Below are positions 16,983 to 25,062 of a DNA stretch of 38,285 nucleotides, in pieces. Position 1 is the first letter of the stretch. Each line of letters opens with the position of its first letter. The notes below the pieces were generated by a model. The model made no database searches, was not told the origin of the DNA, and saw only the letters and a list, made by a program, of their open reading frames with translations. A program made the translations under genes and the position numbers. The DNA is from JBFJVZ01 sp041623895 (GTDB lineage: Bacteria; Planctomycetota; Planctomycetia; Pirellulales; Pirellulaceae), in the NCBI GenBank assembly GCA_041623895.1, contig JBFJVZ010000015.1, positions 1 to 38,285 on the forward strand. The letters run 5' to 3'.

Positions 16983-17711
16983 TTGGATGATGTGAAGCGA
17001 AAGGTGATGCTCGACCTCTTTGCCTCACCCGGCACCCTCATACCTATGGTCGTGGGAATTAGCTCGCTGCTGCTTTCTTGGGCAGTTGGCGGCGACCCGA
17101 CCGCCAACGCCATTGGGATCATTGGCGTGTTGGGAGGCGTGGGGCATTTTGCGACACGATTGGTGCTGGGCCTGGAAGGCATGACGGAGCGCGCCTACCA
17201 GCGGATCGTCCAGCGGCGACAAGAGGAACAAAAGCAGGCACTGGATGACTTGGAGCAAAGACTTAGCCGGGACGGCGACCACCGCACGGAAACTTGTTTG
17301 AGAGATTTGCGAGGCCTTTATCGGACATTTCAAAACAGCTGTGCTGACGGTCAGGTCGTTGCCAGTCACCACCAGGTTGTCAGCCAGGTTGAAGAGGTTT
17401 TTCATGCCAGCGTGCAGCAGCTAGAAAGATCGCTTGAGCTTTACACAATCAGCCAGAAACTAACCGGGACATCAAAAACGGAGATCCTGAACGAACGCGA
17501 GCGAGTCATTGAAGAAGTGATCGATACCCGAGACCATTTGAGTTCGACGATTCAACGGTTTCAAACATTCGCAACGCGGCGCAATCAATCCGAACTGAGC
17601 CGCTTACGCGATGAACTGGATGAAACGCTGCGAGTGGCGCAAAGGACAGAAGAGCGAATGGCCACCATCGGCCGCAAAGAAAAAAACTACGACGAATCTG
17701 AGTTTGAATAG
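16983..17711 (+). CDS. Membrane protein with a long coiled-coil tail
   Basis: Predicted 242 residues. Two hydrophobic helices (about 15-35 and 40-65, LIPMVVGISSLLLSWAVGG and GIIGVLGGVGHFATRLVLGL) precede a charged, helical, coiled-coil region to the end. No family is recognised. The start is taken as TTG 16983 because GGGAG lies about 9 bases upstream; GTG 16992 and ATG 17007 are alternatives, and an upstream extension would overlap the previous gene in another frame. It lies 15 bases before the PspA-like gene, so it may be a membrane receptor for that coiled-coil protein. Confidence 0.65.
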   Translation: MDDVKRKVMLDLFASPGTLIPMVVGISSLLLSWAVGGDPTANAIGIIGVLGGVGHFATRLVLGLEGMTERAYQRIVQRRQEEQKQALDDLEQRLSRDGDHRTETCLRDLRGLYRTFQNSCADGQVVASHHQVVSQVEEVFHASVQQLERSLELYTISQKLTGTSKTEILNERERVIEEVIDTRDHLSSTIQRFQTFATRRNQSELSRLRDELDETLRVAQRTEERMATIGRKEKNYDESEFE

Positions 17712-17726
17712 AAAGGAACCACCACC

Positions 17727-18530
17727 ATGTTTTCAGCAATCGGCAAGTACTTTCGCGCCGTTTGGTATCTGATGACGTTTCGCGTCGACAAAGCAAGCGA
17801 AGCGCTCCGTATGAATCCGGGCGTGATTTCCGCGAATTACGATCGCATTATCAAGGACAAGAAAGAGCGGTTGAATCAATACAAAGACGCGATTTCTGCG
17901 ATGGTCGCACAGGAAGAAACAAAAAAACAGAAGTTACGGACGATCAACGAAGAACTCCAGCGATTGCAAAAGCTAAAGGCCGGTGCAGCCGCGAAAGCAA
18001 AAAAGATCGCCCAACAGCATAACCACGACCCGGTTGCCACCAAAAACGATCCTGACTATGTCAAGTGCCAATCTGCATTTCAGGATTTCAGTTCAACCTT
18101 GGCCGAAAAAGAACAACGCGCCATGGAGTTAGAATCGGACCTGGAAGAGTTAGTCAAGAATGTATCGGGACACCAAACCCACATCCAATCGCTGATGCGG
18201 GACATGGAAAAATTGAAGGAAGAAAAGCACGACGCCGTCGCAGATGTTTTGTCAGCCCGCGAAGAGGAGCAGATTGCCGACATGATGACCGGCCTGAGCA
18301 ACGACCGCACCAGCGAGGAACTGCGAGAATTGCGTGAACTGCGACAAAAGGCCGGCGCCAAGGCGCGGGTCAGCCGCGAACTCGCCGGACTCGATACAAA
18401 ACGGGCCGAAGCCGACTTCCTGGAGTACGCGCAGGATCATCAGGCCAGCGATGAGTTTGATGCCTTGATTGGGCTCACCGATGCACCAGCGACGGAAACT
18501 CCGAGCGAAGAACCACGCATTCCCGAGTGA
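17727..18530 (+). CDS. PspA/IM30-family protein
   Basis: Protein of 267 residues. The amphipathic N-terminus (MFSAIGKYFRAVWYLM) and long alpha-helical coiled coil match the PspA/Vipp1/IM30 family, which binds stressed inner membranes; the length is slightly above the usual 220-260. The characteristic start of helix 1 (SEALRMNPGVISANYDRIIKDKKERLNQ) is present. GAAAGGAACC precedes ATG 17727. Its C-terminus (EEPRIPE) is acidic. A 9-bp hairpin covers its stop codon. The neighbours (AAA ATPase, membrane coiled-coil protein, binding proteins) suggest envelope maintenance linked to transport. Confidence 0.8.
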   Translation: MFSAIGKYFRAVWYLMTFRVDKASEALRMNPGVISANYDRIIKDKKERLNQYKDAISAMVAQEETKKQKLRTINEELQRLQKLKAGAAAKAKKIAQQHNHDPVATKNDPDYVKCQSAFQDFSSTLAEKEQRAMELESDLEELVKNVSGHQTHIQSLMRDMEKLKEEKHDAVADVLSAREEEQIADMMTGLSNDRTSEELRELRELRQKAGAKARVSRELAGLDTKRAEADFLEYAQDHQASDEFDALIGLTDAPATETPSEEPRIPE

Positions 18531-18550
18531 ACTTGATCTCCAGTTCACTC
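18525..18550. terminator. Hairpin over the PspA-like stop codon
   Basis: GAGTGAACT (18525-18533) and AGTTCACTC (18542-18550) are perfectly complementary around an 8-base loop, and the stem includes the TGA stop. There is no immediate T run, so it is more likely an attenuator or processing site that sets different levels for the transporter genes downstream. Confidence 0.4.
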
Positions 18551-18594
18551 ACAATCGTCCACTAAAAACAATTTTCTTTGAAGGAATCCTTTCC

Positions 18595-19677
18595 ATGCGA
18601 AAAACCTCGGCAATTTTTTTGGCTTCGATTTGCGTCATCATGGTTGGCTGTAGCAAGGGCAAGCAAACAACTTCAGGCGCCGGCGGGTCCAGCGAACTGG
18701 GCGACGCCCCCACGTTCTCGCTTGCCTGGAGCGAGTACCCGTCCTGGTCGGTGTTCGGTGTCGCACACGCCAAAGGACTGATTGATGGCGGCGAAGGTGT
18801 GCTAGGGCCCATCGAAGAAAAGCACGAGGTCGATATCGTGCTGAAAGAAGCCGATTACGACACCTGTTTGACTTTCTACGGGGCATCGCAAGTCGACGCC
18901 GTCTGCATGACCAACATGGACACCCTGGCGCCCGCCCTGACGCGTGACGCGGTGGCCATTTTGCCCACCAGCACCAGTGTGGGGGCGGACGCTTGCATCG
19001 CAGTAGGTGTCGACGATCTGGATGGCTTGAAGGGAAAAAAGACGTACGGATTGGAATTGTCGGTTTCCCAGTATTGCTTTGAAAGGAACCTTGAATTGCA
19101 AGGCAAAACGATTGCCGATTTCCCCTTTGCGAACATGGATCCCGGCGCCGCGGCCCAGGCAATGCAAACCAATCAGGCTGACATCGAATCGATCATGGTT
19201 TGGAATCCTTTCGTGCTGCAAACGCTTCGCACTCGTAAAGATTCCAAAGTGCTGTTCGACTCGTCGACCATTCCAGAAGAAATCATCGACATGGTGGTCG
19301 TCGCCAAGGATGCCCTGTCGCGTCCCGGTGGGGAAGATTTCGCACACGCGGTGGTGGAGACGTTCTACGAAGTCAACAAAATGATGGCCGATCCAGCGAC
19401 GAGCGATCAGACGCTTGTCGCGATTGGGGAAAAGTTCAGTAGTTTGAAACTTGAGGACATGAAGGAAGTCGTCAAGCAGACGCAGTTTTATTCAACCCCC
19501 GATGCGGCAATTGAACTCTTCACAAAAGAAAAATTCCAAAAAGAGACGATGCCGATGGTGGTCGATTTCTGCGTGGCCCATGGCATCGTGGACGGCAAGC
19601 CCGTCATCGGTTTCAACGATGACAACGCCCAGGTCAACTTTGTCACGACCTACCTCGAGTCCGCGAAAAAGCAGTAA
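18595..19677 (+). CDS. TauA/NrtA-like solute-binding lipoprotein
   Basis: Protein of 360 residues with a clear signal peptide and a lipobox at IMVGC. The mature part shows the NMT1/TauA binding fold: FSLAWSEYPSWSVFGVAHAKGLI, DDLDGLKGKKTYGLELSVSQ and VWNPFVLQTLRTRKDSKVLFD. AAGGA lies about 10 bases before ATG 18595. It directly precedes a matching permease and ATPase, so it is the conventional binding protein of this importer. It is the third binding protein of the operon; the other two are OmpA fusions. Substrate could be a sulfonate, nitrate-like or pyrimidine compound, but sequence alone does not decide. Confidence 0.85.
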   Translation: MRKTSAIFLASICVIMVGCSKGKQTTSGAGGSSELGDAPTFSLAWSEYPSWSVFGVAHAKGLIDGGEGVLGPIEEKHEVDIVLKEADYDTCLTFYGASQVDAVCMTNMDTLAPALTRDAVAILPTSTSVGADACIAVGVDDLDGLKGKKTYGLELSVSQYCFERNLELQGKTIADFPFANMDPGAAAQAMQTNQADIESIMVWNPFVLQTLRTRKDSKVLFDSSTIPEEIIDMVVVAKDALSRPGGEDFAHAVVETFYEVNKMMADPATSDQTLVAIGEKFSSLKLEDMKEVVKQTQFYSTPDAAIELFTKEKFQKETMPMVVDFCVAHGIVDGKPVIGFNDDNAQVNFVTTYLESAKKQ

Positions 19678-19683
19678 ACGTTG

Positions 19684-20484
19684 ATGATTCGACAGCCCAT
19701 TGGCCTGTGGACGAAGATCGGCATCGGGATGATGTCGGTCTTCGTCTTGTTTGTCGTCTACGAGTACCTGGCGTATCGCCAAACGCAAGCGAACCCCGAT
19801 CAAACCGTTGTTCCGAGCGTCCTTTCCTGGGGCGAAGGCTGGGCGCGGATGACCACAGCCAATGATCGCGGTGAACGTTGGTTGTGGGAAGACGTGAAAG
19901 CCACCTACGGGCGCTTGTTCATGGGACTTGGCGTCGGTGTCGTCTTGTCGATTCTTGTCGGCGTAGCGATGGGAGCCTACACCTGGCTGGAAGCTTTCTT
20001 CGCGCCGCCGATTTCCTTTCTTGCCAAAATACCGCCAACCGCGATGCTGGCGGTGTACTTCGTGGTCTTCGGCACGAGCACTGAGTTTTATGTTGCCATG
20101 GTCGGTTTGTCCGTGTTTTTCACCTTGGCCCAGTCGATCTATCAAGCGGCAAAAAAGGATGTCTCCGACCACAGCGTTTACAAGGCATACAGCCTTGGCG
20201 CCAGCAGCCCCGAAGTCATTTACGAGGTCTTGTGGAAACAGATCTTACCGCGGGTGATCGAGTCCATTCGTCTGCAGATCGGTCCCGCCATGGTGTTTCT
20301 GATCGCCGCCGAATATGCCGTGGGCGGAGATGCCGGAATGGGTTATCGCATCCGGCTTCAACAGCGGATTTTGCACATGGACGTCGTTTACATTTACCTG
20401 ATTATCTTAGGCTCCACCGGTTTGTTAATGGATTGGACCTTGACGCTGCTGCGCCGCAAATTGTGCCCCTGGTCGGGTGAGTGA
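19684..20484 (+). CDS. ABC importer permease (SsuC/TauC type)
   Basis: Protein of 266 residues with an N-terminal helix (MMSVFVLFVVYEYLAY) and about five further membrane helices of the BPD_transp_1 family. The EAA-like coupling motif is AYSLGASSPEVIYEVLWKQILP. FFAPPISFLAKIPPTAMLAVYFVVFG is the usual segment before it. ATG 19684 lies 6 bases after the stop of the binding protein; the TTG at 19681 is ignored. It should form the membrane channel with the ATPase at 20512. Confidence 0.88.
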   Translation: MIRQPIGLWTKIGIGMMSVFVLFVVYEYLAYRQTQANPDQTVVPSVLSWGEGWARMTTANDRGERWLWEDVKATYGRLFMGLGVGVVLSILVGVAMGAYTWLEAFFAPPISFLAKIPPTAMLAVYFVVFGTSTEFYVAMVGLSVFFTLAQSIYQAAKKDVSDHSVYKAYSLGASSPEVIYEVLWKQILPRVIESIRLQIGPAMVFLIAAEYAVGGDAGMGYRIRLQQRILHMDVVYIYLIILGSTGLLMDWTLTLLRRKLCPWSGE

Positions 20485-20511
20485 ACGAATGAAATTTTTT
20501 GACAGCGCCCT

Positions 20512-21426
20512 ATGACATATGCTTTAGAAATCGACGGCGTCTCACATTGGTTCGGCACCAACAAGGTACTGAACAACATCAATTTGCAGATCGCCGATGG
20601 TCAAATTGTGGCTGTCGTTGGCCCCAGTGGCTGCGGCAAATCAACGTTGCTGCGCGCGATTCTGGGCACTCATCCCGCGAAAGCCGGCAAGATCTTGGCG
20701 GACGGACAGGAAATTACCCGCCCCTCGCGTGCCGTCGGCATCGTTTATCAGCACTATTCGCTGTATGAATTCTTGACCGCTCAGCAAAATGTCGCTTTCG
20801 GTTTAAAGCTGGATCAAACCAGCATGCCGTTTCGCCTGTTTCAGTTTTGGAAATGGCGAGATCTGCAAAGGGACCATCTCCAACAAGCTGACGAGTTTCT
20901 GCGCAGCGTCGGACTACAAGATGCCATCAATCGTTATCCACATGAATTGTCGGGCGGGATGCGTCAACGTGTGGCGATTGCCCAGGCCATGATCATGCGT
21001 CCCAAAATCCTGCTCTTGGATGAACCGTTCGGCGCCTTGGATGAGTCAACACGCAAGGGGCTGCAAATGATGTTGCTGCGGTTTTACCAGGCAAATTTGG
21101 AGGCGAAACGCAACAATCAAGATCCCCCTTACACGATTCTGATCGTGACTCACGAATTGAACGAGGCTCTGTACGTTTCCGATCGAGTTGTGGGACTGTC
21201 GCAATACCACACCGATGGCGAAAACGGATCGACGATTGTTTACGATCGCCCTTGTCCGGTTTTTCATCCCGACGACGTTAGGGACTACGATCGTTTTTTG
21301 CACCAGCGTGAAGAACTAAGAAAAGCAGTGTTTGACAATGAGGAAAAGGACTACCAGCAGTACTTGACTTTTTGGACTGATTTACAGCAAGCACAGGCGA
21401 GCTTGATGGAACAAGAAAAAACGTAG
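20512..21426 (+). CDS. ABC importer ATPase (SsuB/TauB type)
   Basis: Protein of 304 residues. Walker A is GPSGCGKST, the Q-loop is VYQHYSLYEFLTAQQNVAFGL, the signature is LSGGMRQRVAIAQ, Walker B is ILLLDEPFGALDE and the switch histidine is in IVTHELNEAL. A longer spacer of about 20 residues after the Q-loop (LDQTSMPFRLFQFWKWRDLQR) and a C-terminal extension (HQREELRKAVFDNEEKDYQQYLTFWTDLQQ) exceed the usual 250-residue size. It closes the operon and is followed by a strong hairpin. Confidence 0.9.
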   Translation: MTYALEIDGVSHWFGTNKVLNNINLQIADGQIVAVVGPSGCGKSTLLRAILGTHPAKAGKILADGQEITRPSRAVGIVYQHYSLYEFLTAQQNVAFGLKLDQTSMPFRLFQFWKWRDLQRDHLQQADEFLRSVGLQDAINRYPHELSGGMRQRVAIAQAMIMRPKILLLDEPFGALDESTRKGLQMMLLRFYQANLEAKRNNQDPPYTILIVTHELNEALYVSDRVVGLSQYHTDGENGSTIVYDRPCPVFHPDDVRDYDRFLHQREELRKAVFDNEEKDYQQYLTFWTDLQQAQASLMEQEKT

Positions 21427-21456
21427 CACAAGAATATTCTCGGCTACGTGTTCGTG

Positions 21457-21487
21457 AGTGCGACCGCCACCATGCGGCGGTCGCACT
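21457..21487. terminator. Strong hairpin terminator between convergent genes
   Basis: AGTGCGACCGCC and GGCGGTCGCACT are perfect 12-bp complements around a 7-base loop, followed by TTTG. It lies between the end of the importer operon and the end of the fasciclin gene and probably ends transcription from both sides. Confidence 0.8.
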
Positions 21488-21507
21488 TTGTTAGCTTACC
21501 GTTGTTC

Positions 21508-22656
21508 TTAGCGAACAGATGTCAATTGAGTGTACATCCGATCGATACCGTGACGCAGCGTCCAAGCTCGTTGAGTTGGACAATGCTGCTGACGAGCTGA
21601 CGTGAGCACTGACTTCATGTGGTGCTGCAGGCCCGAATCCGGAGTCGACGTCATCAAATGAGTTAAGGTCTGCTCGTAGACTTGAGCACATCCCGCGTGG
21701 TCGCCGGAGTTGTATAACGAGGATCCATGTGCAACCGCGTCACTGAGAACTTTACGAGCGTCGGCCCGCTTTGCTGGAGGCAGCAAGACGTTGTCGATAA
21801 TATGGATCACGCCATTGGCAGCGTCGACATCCGTAGCGACCAGCTTTGCCTTGTTGACAAATGCTTCTGAGTCTTTGACTGCAATCGTGATCGTCGATCC
21901 TTGCAGTGTCTTGGCTGTTTTGGCGTTGATCGCGGCATCGGAGTAAACGCGTCCGGAGACGACGTGGTATTTGAGGATGTCGACAAGCTGTTGCTTGTTC
22001 TCAGGCTTCAACAGCGATTCAACCGTGCCTCCAGGCAGTTTCGCGAATGCCTCATCTGTTGGCGCGAAGACGGTAAACGGTCCTTCGCTGCCAAGAGTCT
22101 CAGCCAATCCCGCGGCCGTTGCAGCAGCCAGCAGAGTCGAGAAGTCTCCTGCCTCCGCGGCGGTTTCGGGAATGGTCTTGTCAGCCGGCAGAATCACGGA
22201 GTCGATGATATGAATCACGCCGTTGTCACATTGAATGTCAGTTGCCACGACTTTGGCGTCATCAATCTTCACGACTGAGCCGTCGACTTTGACATCCACT
22301 CGCTGACCGTTGACGGTCGTCGCTCCTTTAATATTGACCACTTGATCGGCGAGGACCCGACCGGGAACAACATGATAGGTCAGGATGCCCGCTAATTTTC
22401 CCTTGTTCTCTGGTTTCAGTAGCGATTCGACCGTACCCGCGGGAAGGGCGGCAAACGCATCATCGGTCGGTGCGAACACAGTGAAGGGGCCTTTTCCCTT
22501 TAAAACTTTGACCAAATCCGCTGCATCCAAGGCAGCCGCCAAAGTTTTAAATTTGCCGGCTTCCACGGCCGTATCGACGATGTCGACTGCTTTGACGCTG
22601 GTCGTTACCGTCGCTGCGATAGCAAGCGAGAGAACGCTGTGAGCAAGAAATTTCAT
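21508..22656 (-). CDS. Two-domain fasciclin (FAS1) protein with a C-terminal extension
   Basis: Protein of 382 residues. A signal peptide (FLAHSVLSLAIAATVTTSVKA) is followed by two FAS1 domains, each with FTVFAPTD(D/E)AFA, the LLKPENK, ILxYHVVxGRV and the VIHIID motifs. These adhesion-type domains mediate cell-surface or matrix contacts. The repeats are so similar that they look like an internal duplication. An extra 85-residue tail (SLYNSGDHAGCAQVYEQTL...WTLRHGIDRMY) is not a FAS1 domain. The start is ATG 22656 with AGGAA upstream; a longer version from 22734 would lack a proper signal peptide. It is divergent from the GpgS-like gene. Confidence 0.88.
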   Translation of the reverse strand: MKFLAHSVLSLAIAATVTTSVKAVDIVDTAVEAGKFKTLAAALDAADLVKVLKGKGPFTVFAPTDDAFAALPAGTVESLLKPENKGKLAGILTYHVVPGRVLADQVVNIKGATTVNGQRVDVKVDGSVVKIDDAKVVATDIQCDNGVIHIIDSVILPADKTIPETAAEAGDFSTLLAAATAAGLAETLGSEGPFTVFAPTDEAFAKLPGGTVESLLKPENKQQLVDILKYHVVSGRVYSDAAINAKTAKTLQGSTITIAVKDSEAFVNKAKLVATDVDAANGVIHIIDNVLLPPAKRADARKVLSDAVAHGSSLYNSGDHAGCAQVYEQTLTHLMTSTPDSGLQHHMKSVLTSARQQHCPTQRAWTLRHGIDRMYTQLTSVR

Positions 22657-22871
22657 TTTCTGGTTCCTGTATGACAGTTGTTTTGTTTGTTTACTACGAC
22701 TTGGCCGAGTCAAAGCATTGTTCGCAGCTGACAAGAGGTAGAGTTCGGATGAATTCCGGAATATTCAATTGTCCGGCAATTCCCGTAATTCTCAGCAACG
22801 CTTCGGGGCGTTATCGTAACTGTCTGTCTCAGGCCCACTTGTAGCACAGCCCAGTTTGTGACAGGCGATCC

Positions 22872-24071
22872 ATGCCAGATTTCTTTCAGCACGATTTGAT
22901 TACGACGATTCATGACCTTCGCACCGGTCAACTCAGCCGACTGGAGGACATGCTTCGCGAATCGACGCGTCAAAGCAAGATAGGATTAGTTTTGCCGGTA
23001 ACCGCGTCCGACATGCGCGCTGAACCTTTTGAGACGATCGTTCGCGAATTGCAACACGCAGACTACATCGATTCCATTGTCGTCACACTGGGCGTTGCGC
23101 CAGAGCGAGCGGACTATGAAGAAACATGCGGAAAAATTGCTCCGCTGGGAGATCGGGCGCGTGTTCTATGGACCGATGGTCCCGAGATTCAGTCCCTGTA
23201 TGGCGAATTAATCGACGCAGGGATCCCGGTTTCGATACCGGGAAAAGGACGCAGCGTCTGGACGGCATTTGGATACATGCTGGCCGATCCAAGTATCAGC
23301 GTTTTCGTGCTGCATGATTGCGACATTGTCGATTACGATCGGTTCTTGCTTTCGCGTCTCTGTCTGCCAATGGTGCATCCAGGCTTGGATTTTGAATTTT
23401 GCAAAGCCTACTACGCGCGCGTAACCGACCGCATGCATGGCCGCGTCGTACGTTTGTTGGTGGCGCCGCTAGTTCGCGCACTGTTGCAGACTTTTTCGGA
23501 TAGCCGTTTCATCAAGTTTCTGGCCAATTTTAGATATCCGCTTTCCGGTGAATTTTCGTTGACTCGAAACCTGGCGCGAACGAATCGCATCCCCAGTGAC
23601 TGGGGGCTGGAAGTCGGCACACTGGCTGAAGTATTCCGCAACACCTCGATTAAGCGCGTCTGCCAGGCTGACCTTTGCAGACTTTACGAACATAAGCACC
23701 AGACGCTATCACTGGAAAACAAGCAGGCCGGACTGATGAAGATGGCGACGGACATCATGACAACGATCTATCGCACACTTGCCAGCCAAGGCGTCGTGAT
23801 GAGCAGTTCGACGTTCATCATGCTTAGAAGTTCCTATTTGCGCACGGCGCAAGATTGCATTCGACAATATTCCGCCGACGCGTTCGTTAACGATCTAACG
23901 TATGATCGACATGAGGAAGAAGCCGCAATTGACGCATTCGCGGAATGCGTCACGACCGCCGCGGACGTTTTCCGCAACGACCCAAATGGGGGACAGGCAA
24001 TCCCAAACTGGACTCGAGTGCGTGCGGCGTTTCCCGATTTCGCGCACCGACTACGTGATGCCACCTCTTGA
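22872..24071 (+). CDS. gpgS: Glucosyl-3-phosphoglycerate synthase-like enzyme (GT81)
   Basis: Protein of 399 residues. It shows the features of GpgS: N-terminal LVLPVTASDMRAEPFETIVREL, nucleotide-sugar strand HDCDIVDYDRFLL containing the DxD motif, FEFCKAYYARVTDRMHGRVVRL and FRYPLSGEFSL, then WGLEVGTLAEVFRNTS and CQADLCRLYEHKHQ. GpgS joins glucose from an NDP-sugar to 3-phosphoglycerate, the first step of glucosylglycerate-type compatible solute synthesis. No phosphatase or mannosyltransferase for later steps is in the window. ATG 22872. It is followed 59 bases later by a PPK2 gene. Acceptor preference is inferred from family only. Confidence 0.85.
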   Translation: MPDFFQHDLITTIHDLRTGQLSRLEDMLRESTRQSKIGLVLPVTASDMRAEPFETIVRELQHADYIDSIVVTLGVAPERADYEETCGKIAPLGDRARVLWTDGPEIQSLYGELIDAGIPVSIPGKGRSVWTAFGYMLADPSISVFVLHDCDIVDYDRFLLSRLCLPMVHPGLDFEFCKAYYARVTDRMHGRVVRLLVAPLVRALLQTFSDSRFIKFLANFRYPLSGEFSLTRNLARTNRIPSDWGLEVGTLAEVFRNTSIKRVCQADLCRLYEHKHQTLSLENKQAGLMKMATDIMTTIYRTLASQGVVMSSSTFIMLRSSYLRTAQDCIRQYSADAFVNDLTYDRHEEEAAIDAFAECVTTAADVFRNDPNGGQAIPNWTRVRAAFPDFAHRLRDATS

Positions 24072-24130
24072 GTCTCAGGGCGTGGTGATCTGGAACCAGA
24101 TTGGACGAAAAATAGATCGCAGGCTTTATC

Positions 24131-24976
24131 ATGGACTTTGTTAAAAAACATCTGATTAAACCGGACCAGGCAGTCGACTTGAAATCGATTCAGACAAAGA
24201 CCAAGGGGCCGTTCCAGGGCAAGACAGACGCCAAAGACTTTACGTTGGAAACCGTCGACAAGATTTGCGATCTGCAGTACAGGATGTTTGTCGAGCAAAA
24301 GCATTCGCTGTTGATCATTTTGCAGGCGCCGGACGCAGCCGGAAAAGACGGTTTGATTCGTAAAGTGCTGGGGAAAATGAATCCGCAAGGTTGCCGCACC
24401 TACCCGTTTAAGGTTCCCAGCGCAATCGAACGAGCACATGACTTCCTCTGGCGAATCCATCGATGTACTCCGGCTAAAGGGATGATTTCGATCTTCAATC
24501 GATCACATTATGAAGATGTGCTGGTTGTCAGGGTCGAGGATCTGGTGCCAAAGCGTGTGTGGAGCAAGCGGTACGAGATCATTAATCAATTCGAGGCGAA
24601 TCTGGTCCAGGCTGGCACACACATTCTGAAGTTCTATCTGCACATCAGCCCCGAAGAACAACTCGAGCGATTCAAGAAACGGCTCGACGACCCGGAGAAA
24701 CACTGGAAGTTAAATCCCGGCGACTACGCAGCCCGCAACAAGTGGGATGATTTTCGCGCCGCCTACGAAGACGTGCTCGATAAATGCAGCACCCAGAATG
24801 CACCGTGGTTCGTGATCCCGGCTGATCACAAATGGTACCGTGACGCGTCGGTTGCAGCGATTGTGCACGAAACGTTCAAAAACATCGATCCACAACTTCC
24901 CCCTGTGGATGTTGACCTGGACGAAATCCGTGCCCTGTACCTGCGTGAAGCAGCTGAGTACGCACAAGGACAGTAG
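24131..24976 (+). CDS. ppk2: Polyphosphate kinase 2 family protein
   Basis: Protein of 281 residues, a typical single-domain PPK2 length. Walker A QAPDAAGKDG, the lid region ERAHDFLWRIHRCTPAKG, the Walker B-like FNRSHYEDVLVVRV and the conserved RYEIINQFE and KFYLHISPEEQLERFKKRLDDPEKHWKL are all present. These enzymes transfer phosphate between polyphosphate and nucleotides; which subclass and direction apply cannot be told. ATG 24131. It is likely co-transcribed with the GpgS-like gene, a coupling that would make sense if nucleotide supply matters for NDP-sugar use. Confidence 0.9.
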   Translation: MDFVKKHLIKPDQAVDLKSIQTKTKGPFQGKTDAKDFTLETVDKICDLQYRMFVEQKHSLLIILQAPDAAGKDGLIRKVLGKMNPQGCRTYPFKVPSAIERAHDFLWRIHRCTPAKGMISIFNRSHYEDVLVVRVEDLVPKRVWSKRYEIINQFEANLVQAGTHILKFYLHISPEEQLERFKKRLDDPEKHWKLNPGDYAARNKWDDFRAAYEDVLDKCSTQNAPWFVIPADHKWYRDASVAAIVHETFKNIDPQLPPVDVDLDEIRALYLREAAEYAQGQ

Positions 24977-25007
24977 CGGAAGACGGAGGAATTCCGGTAT
25001 GCTGACG

Positions 25008-25045
25008 AGCGAAAAGGGGTCAGACCCCGAGACCGTTTTTCAGCT
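25008..25045. terminator. Bulged hairpin with GGGGTCAGACCCC core and T run
   Basis: GGGGT and ACCCC (25016-25028) form a compact hairpin, with outer GAAAA/TTTTTC pairing and a run of five T at 25036-25040. It is 30 bases downstream of the PPK2 stop and can serve as its terminator. The GGGGTCAGACCCC core may be a recurrent element in this genome. Confidence 0.45.
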
Positions 25046-25062
25046 GCTCAATTAGGGAAACA

